DNA of 64,000 nucleotides from positions 80,580 to 144,579 of the forward strand of contig NZ_QAVX01000012.1 of NCBI RefSeq assembly GCF_003121485.1. Reading direction: 5' to 3'. Of the stretch, positions 60,317 through 64,000 are shown one piece after another. Below the pieces are notes generated by a model. The model saw only the letters and a list, made by a program, of their open reading frames with translations. It ran no database searches and was not told the origin of the DNA. Each line of letters opens with the position of its first letter. The first letter of the stretch is position 1. The translations under genes were made by a program, and so were the position numbers. The DNA comes from Dyella sp. C11 (lineage in GTDB: Bacteria; Pseudomonadota; Gammaproteobacteria; Xanthomonadales; Rhodanobacteraceae).

Positions 60317-62014
60317 ATGTCCTATCAGGTCCTCGCACGCAAGTGGCGTCCCCGCAAGTTCGCAGAACTGGTGGGGCAGGAGCACGTGGTCCGCGCGCTC
60401 ACCAATGCGCTCGACACCGGCCGCATGCATCACGCCTACCTCTTCACCGGTACGCGCGGTGTGGGCAAGACCACCATCGCCCGCATCTTCGCCAAGTCGC
60501 TGAACTGCGAGCGCGGCGAATCGGCCGATCCCTGCGGCGAGTGCGCTGTCTGCACGGCGGTGGACCAGGGCCGTTTCGTCGACCTCCTTGAAATCGACGC
60601 CGCCAGCAATACCGGCGTGGACGACGTGCGCGAGGTGATCGAAAACGCGCAGTACGCACCGGCGCGCGGTCGCTTCAAGGTGTACCTGGTCGACGAGGTG
60701 CACATGCTCTCCAAGCCGGCGTTCAACGCGTTGCTAAAGACGCTGGAAGAGCCGCCGCCGCATGTGAAATTCCTGCTCGCCACCACCGATCCGCAGAAGC
60801 TGCCGGTAACGGTGCTGTCGCGCTGCCTGAAGTTCAATCTGAAGCGTTTGTTGCCGGATCAGATCTCCGGGCAGATGCGCCACATTCTTGGTGCGGAAAA
60901 CATTCCTTACGAAGACGCAGCCATCGTCGAACTGGCGCGTGGCGCCGACGGTTCGTTGCGTGACGGTCTTTCGTTGCTCGATCAGGCCATTGCTTACGGT
61001 GGCGGCTCGCGGCGGGGGGACGACGTGCGCGCCATGCTGGGCAGCGTGGCGCGAGGCCAGGTGTTGGGCCTGCTGCAGGCGCTGGTCGAAGGCAGTGGCG
61101 AATCACTCATGGCCGAATGCACGCGCATTGCGTCGTTCTCGCCGGATTTCGGTGGCGTGCTGGACGATCTGGCCAGCGTGCTTCACCGCATCCAGCTGAC
61201 CCAGCTCGTGCCGGGTTACCGCCCGGAAGACAACGGCAGCGACGACAGCGCACTGGTTGAACTGGCGCAGCAGCTGGCGCCGGAAGACGTGCAGCTTTAC
61301 TACCAGATCGCCACCACCGGTCGCCGAGACCTTGCCCTGGCGCCCGACGCACGCACCGGTTTCGAAATGGCCATGCTGCGCATGCTCGCCTTCCGCCCCG
61401 CGGACGGCGGCGGCTCGCACGCCGAACGCCCGACCACCACTTCGGCGCCCCGGGCACCGGCTGCACCGCAGCATGCCGCCGCACCCGTTGCCAATGAACG
61501 CATGCACATGGCGAGCGTGGCTGAAGTGCCTGCCGCACGTGCAGACATGGCACCTGTTTCTGCCCCGGTGACACCGTCCATGGCGACGGTGCCTGCGCCG
61601 CGACCTGCGGTGTCGGTCGATGCGCGTGGCCTGCCGCAATGGGACAGCCTGATCGAACAGGCCAACTTGCGCGGTCCGCTGGGCCAGCTGGCCCAGAACG
61701 CGGCATTGCGTGATCGCGAAGGCAACACGCTGGTGCTGGCGCTGCAACCCATGCATATGCATCTGGCCGTGGAACCCATGGTCAGCCAGATGGAAGAGCG
61801 CATCGGCCAGGCGCTCGGCGAGCGCGTGAAGCTGCGCTTCGTCGAAGAACACGGCGCTGCCGGCCAAACCCCCGCCGCGCGTGCCGCCAACGCGCGCGAA
61901 GCGGCACAGTCGGCCGCCGAGCAGGCCATCGAAGAAGATCCCCTGGTGCAGTCGCTGAAGCGCGAATTTGGCGCGCGCGTGGTGCCCCAGTCGATCAAAC
62001 CGTTTGAACACTGA
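60317..62014 (+). CDS. dnaX: DNA polymerase III subunits gamma/tau
   Basis: This is the clamp-loader ATPase of the replicative polymerase. The 565-residue protein opens with MSYQVLARKWRPRKFAELVGQEHV; Walker A GTRGVGKT (45-52), zinc module Cys64/73/76/79, sensor LLDEIDAASNTGVDDVR-like segment at LLEIDAASNTGVDDVREV, then domain III. An Ala/Pro-rich linker (about 370-430) precedes the tau-specific C-terminal domain. I saw no A-rich slippery site for gamma production. The ribosome-binding site is weak and lies inside the right arm of the repeat upstream. Confidence 0.95.
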   Translation: MSYQVLARKWRPRKFAELVGQEHVVRALTNALDTGRMHHAYLFTGTRGVGKTTIARIFAKSLNCERGESADPCGECAVCTAVDQGRFVDLLEIDAASNTGVDDVREVIENAQYAPARGRFKVYLVDEVHMLSKPAFNALLKTLEEPPPHVKFLLATTDPQKLPVTVLSRCLKFNLKRLLPDQISGQMRHILGAENIPYEDAAIVELARGADGSLRDGLSLLDQAIAYGGGSRRGDDVRAMLGSVARGQVLGLLQALVEGSGESLMAECTRIASFSPDFGGVLDDLASVLHRIQLTQLVPGYRPEDNGSDDSALVELAQQLAPEDVQLYYQIATTGRRDLALAPDARTGFEMAMLRMLAFRPADGGGSHAERPTTTSAPRAPAAPQHAAAPVANERMHMASVAEVPAARADMAPVSAPVTPSMATVPAPRPAVSVDARGLPQWDSLIEQANLRGPLGQLAQNAALRDREGNTLVLALQPMHMHLAVEPMVSQMEERIGQALGERVKLRFVEEHGAAGQTPAARAANAREAAQSAAEQAIEEDPLVQSLKREFGARVVPQSIKPFEH

Positions 62015-62035
62015 AAGCGATAGTGGAGTAGACCC

Positions 62036-62359
62036 ATGAGAGGACAGATCGGTCAGCTGATGCAGCAGGCCCAGCGCATGCAGGAAGAAATGAAGCGTGC
62101 GCAGGAAGAGATCGCCAAGCTTGAAGTCACCGGCAGTGCCGGCGGTGGCCTGGTCACCGTGCTGATGACCGGCGTGCACGAAGTTCGTCGCGTGCAGATC
62201 GACCGCAAGATGTTTGCGGATGATCCGGAAATGGCCGAAGACCTGGTTGTCGCGGCGATCAACGACGCGGTGAACAAAGTGGCTGAAGTCAGCAAGAACA
62301 AGATGGGTGGCGTGACGTCGGGCATGAACCTGCCGCCCGGCTTCAAGATGCCGTTCTGA
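62036..62359 (+). CDS. ybaB: Nucleoid-associated protein YbaB/EbfC
   Basis: YbaB/EbfC is a small dimeric DNA-binding protein, commonly encoded between dnaX and recR. The 107-residue product has the standard form: MRGQIGQLMQQAQRMQEEMKRAQEEIAKLEVTG, then the beta-rich SAGGGLVTVLMTGVHEVRRVQID, and the tail GGVTSGMNLPPGFKMPF. It starts 21 bases after dnaX and is probably co-transcribed. Confidence 0.95.
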   Translation: MRGQIGQLMQQAQRMQEEMKRAQEEIAKLEVTGSAGGGLVTVLMTGVHEVRRVQIDRKMFADDPEMAEDLVVAAINDAVNKVAEVSKNKMGGVTSGMNLPPGFKMPF

Positions 62360-62369
62360 CGAACCTTGC

Positions 62370-62485
62370 TGTAGGAGCACCCTCTGCGCGACAACATGCG
62401 GAGCGGGCAGCGCGGCAGTTCGGCACCCATCCGGTCATCGGGCAACGAGGCATCTCCGCGGTCGCGCACAGGGTGCGCTCCTGCA
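62370..62485. repeat. Inverted repeat, TAGGAGC(GC)ACCCT family (REP-like)
   Basis: The left arm (62370-62392) and right arm (62461-62485) are imperfect inverse copies; the right reads, on the other strand, TGCAGGAGCGCACCCTGTGC onward. GTAGGAGCGCACC-type palindromes are widespread in Pseudomonas and Xanthomonadales genomes. It lies between ybaB and recR. Confidence 0.8.
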
Positions 62486-62499
62486 GTGGCATGTGATTC

Positions 62500-63093
62500 A
62501 TGAGCAAACTCCTCACCGACCTTATCGAAGCGCTTCGCTGCCTGCCTGGTGTGGGCGGCAAGAGTGCGCAGCGAATGGCCTTCCATTTGCTGGAGCGCGA
62601 TCGTGAGCGCGGGCAACGGCTGGCGCAGGTGATGGCGCAGGCCATGCGGGATATCGGCAACTGTTCCCGCTGCCGCAATTTCAGCGAAACGCCGGTCTGC
62701 ACGCTGTGCTCCAGCAGCAGTCGTGACCGCCATGTGCTGTGTGTCGTTGAATCGCCGACGGAGCTTGCAGCCATTGAGCAGGCCACCGGCTATCGTGGGC
62801 AGTACTTCGTGCTGCTCGGTCGTTTGTCGCCGCTGGATGGCCTGGGCCCTGAAGAGCTGGGCCTGGATCGCCTTGCCGAGCGTCTCGCCGAGGGCGAGGT
62901 CGAGGAAGTGATCATTGCCACCAACCCCACGGTGGAAGGCGAGGCCACGGCGCATTACCTTGCGCAGCTGGCGCGGGCGGCCAACGTAAAGCCGACGCGT
63001 CTCGCGCATGGCGTGCCGCTGGGTGGCGAACTGGAATACGTGGATCGCGGCACGCTGGCGCACGCGTTCGGCAGTCGCCAGTCAGTGGACTGA
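62500..63093 (+). CDS. recR: Recombination protein RecR
   Basis: RecR works with RecF and RecO to load RecA at single-strand gaps. The 197-residue protein has the helix-hairpin-helix start [24 protein letters not shown], a zinc finger with Cys55, Cys58, Cys67 and Cys70 ([16 protein letters not shown]) and the Toprim domain ([37 protein letters not shown]), then [15 protein letters not shown]. Length and motifs are complete. Confidence 0.96.
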   Translation: MSKLLTDLIEALRCLPGVGGKSAQRMAFHLLERDRERGQRLAQVMAQAMRDIGNCSRCRNFSETPVCTLCSSSSRDRHVLCVVESPTELAAIEQATGYRGQYFVLLGRLSPLDGLGPEELGLDRLAERLAEGEVEEVIIATNPTVEGEATAHYLAQLARAANVKPTRLAHGVPLGGELEYVDRGTLAHAFGSRQSVD

Positions 63094-63096
63094 TCG

Positions 63097-63504
63097 ATGG
63101 AGCCGACGCTCGCGCTTGAGATTCCCGGCAACGAGGAGTACCGCGCACTGCGAGGCGCCGCCGGGCTCAGCATGATGACGGAAGAGGGCGCGGCCCTTGG
63201 CCTTCCTGCCAGCTGGTGCTCCGTGTGCGTGCGCCATGACGGCGAATTGATCGGCATGGGGCGCGTAGTGGGTGATGGCGGCCTGTTCCTGTTCGTCGTC
63301 GATATGGCCGTGACGCCTGCCTGGCAGGGCAAGGGCATGGGACGGCGTGTGATGCAAGCGCTGATGGACGAGGTGCATGCACGGGCTCCGTCGCGAACGA
63401 TGGTGGGCCTGATTGCCGATGGCACGGCTCACGAGCTTTACGCCAAATTCGGTTTCAAGCTCGTGGCGCCCGGCGCACACGGTATGCTGCTGCGCCTGTC
63501 CTAA
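63097..63504 (+). CDS. GNAT family N-acetyltransferase
   Basis: This is a 135-residue small GNAT protein: strand LIGMGRVVGDGGLFLFVVDMAVTPAWQGKGMGRRVMQALMDEV shows the central beta-sheet followed by the acetyl-CoA pyrophosphate loop QGKGMG. The closing LYAKFGFKLV is the usual Tyr-containing end. It begins three bases after recR. The acceptor substrate is not predictable. Confidence 0.88.
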   Translation: MEPTLALEIPGNEEYRALRGAAGLSMMTEEGAALGLPASWCSVCVRHDGELIGMGRVVGDGGLFLFVVDMAVTPAWQGKGMGRRVMQALMDEVHARAPSRTMVGLIADGTAHELYAKFGFKLVAPGAHGMLLRLS

Positions 63505-63525
63505 GTGCATTGCGAGGAGTCAGAC

Positions 63526-63870
63526 ATGGGCGACACCATCTTCGGCAAGATCATTCGCCGCGAAATTCCCGCCGATATCGTCTACGAGGACGATGACGTG
63601 CTTGCCTTCCGCGACCTCAACCCGCAAGCGCCTGTGCACGTGCTGTTCGTGCCGAAGAAGCCCATCGCCACGCTGGATGGTGCGACCGCCGCCGATGCGG
63701 AGCTGCTGGGCAAGCTGCTGCTCGCCGCTGCGGCTTATGCGCGACGCGAGGGCCTTGCCGACCAGGGCTATCGCACCGTGATCAATTGCAACGAACACGG
63801 CGGCCAGACGGTGTTTCACCTGCACCTGCATTTGCTGGCCGGGCGCCAGATGCATTGGCCGCCGGGCTGA
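63526..63870 (+). CDS. HIT-family (HINT-like) nucleotide hydrolase
   Basis: This is a 114-residue histidine-triad protein. GAGGAG precedes the ATG of MGDTIFGKIIRREIPADIVYEDD, the classic HinT opening. The triad HLHLHLL places His98, His100 and His102, and the NCNEHGGQTVFH block precedes it. It is likely a purine nucleoside phosphoramidase of the HINT branch. Confidence 0.93.
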   Translation: MGDTIFGKIIRREIPADIVYEDDDVLAFRDLNPQAPVHVLFVPKKPIATLDGATAADAELLGKLLLAAAAYARREGLADQGYRTVINCNEHGGQTVFHLHLHLLAGRQMHWPPG

Positions 63871-63892
63871 AGGGCCCAACAACATGTGGCAC

Positions 63893-63921
63893 AAAAAAAC
63901 GCCGGCGAAAGCCGGCGTTTT
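63893..63921. terminator. Intrinsic terminator after the HIT gene
   Basis: CGCCGGC-GAAA-GCCGGCG with flanking A-run (seven A) and T-run (four T) forms a strong hairpin that can serve both the HIT gene and the convergent gene entering from the right. Confidence 0.9.
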
Positions 63922-63930
63922 CGTGGACGA

Positions 63931-64000
63931 TTAGTGGTGCGGCGGCGGGGGCGGCGGGGGCGCCCCGCCCACGACCAGTTCGGGTACAAAACATTCGCTG
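63931..64000 (-). CDS. C-terminal end of an unidentified protein (partial)
   Basis: A minus-strand frame open to the window edge ends at 63931 with ...ECFVPELVVGGAPPPPPPPHH. A proline run at the very C-terminus followed immediately by a shared terminator suggests a real gene end. Only 22 residues are visible, so the family cannot be told; a surface or envelope protein is possible. Confidence 0.5.
   Translation of the reverse strand, partial: SECFVPELVVGGAPPPPPPPHH

Overview
The window reads as a GC-rich gammaproteobacterial chromosome, most likely Xanthomonadales and probably Rhodanobacteraceae (Dyella/Luteibacter/Rhodanobacter-like). The grounds are the ffs-dnaX-ybaB-recR order, exbB-exbD-msbA-lpxK in one run, KdkA for the lipopolysaccharide core, and the CATTCCCGC-type and TAGGAGCGC-type dispersed palindromes. 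The family-level placement is inference; no search was possible. Both window edges cut genes (ccmF on the left, an unidentified gene on the right).

Layout. 1-4600 (minus): cytochrome c maturation ccmA-B-C-D-E-F, interrupted by one dispersed inverted repeat between ccmD and ccmE. 4600-8220: a DUF3293 gene, kynurenine 3-monooxygenase, a PhaB-type acetoacetyl-CoA reductase and the PHB regulator PhaR. 8370-13200 (minus): a marR-outer membrane factor-emrA-emrB drug efflux operon. 13280-17000: a TatD nuclease, two glycine-zipper lipoproteins, a SleB-type cell wall hydrolase and YgfZ. 17129-21605 (plus): succinate dehydrogenase sdhCDAB flanked by assembly genes, with a 56-residue DUF1674/SDHAF4-like protein in front and sdhE-ygfX behind. 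21694-30056 (plus): lolC, lolD, comEC, exbB, exbD, msbA and lpxK, an envelope export block. Then a third glycine-zipper protein and a DUF6165 protein.

31224-56423 is a type VI secretion (T6SS) island. Reading leftward: tssH, a sigma54 activator (VasH type), a VasI/TagO protein, tssA, a DUF2931 lipoprotein, a PAAR-DUF2235 (Tle1-type) lipase effector, a second DUF2931 lipoprotein, and tssM. Reading rightward from the same 460-base divergent region: tssB, tssC, tssE, tssF, tssG, tagH (FHA), tssJ, tssK, tssL, then hcp under its own promoter and a truncated vgrG. All core baseplate, sheath, membrane-complex and recycling genes are present except an intact vgrG. The island looks less GC-rich than its flanks, notably around tssF, which hints at acquisition.

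The most interesting signals are: (a) a near-perfect sigma54 -24/-12 element before hcp, with an array of CGGGCAA-N4-TTGCCCG dyads 115-225 bases upstream, which looks like the enhancer for the island's own sigma54 activator; (b) the lipase effector bracketed by two paralogous lipoproteins, placed inside the structural operon; (c) a TssJ about twice the usual length, with roughly 200 extra residues in its sandwich; (d) a 3'-truncated vgrG that has ACG where a start codon is expected; (e) a 273-base nested inverted-repeat element that fills the dnaX leader and ends two bases before its ATG.

56490-63870: a GT9 glycosyltransferase diverging from kdkA, an MBL-fold hydrolase, a DinB protein, tRNA-Ser(GGA), the 4.5S SRP RNA, dnaX, ybaB, recR, a GNAT protein and a HIT protein.
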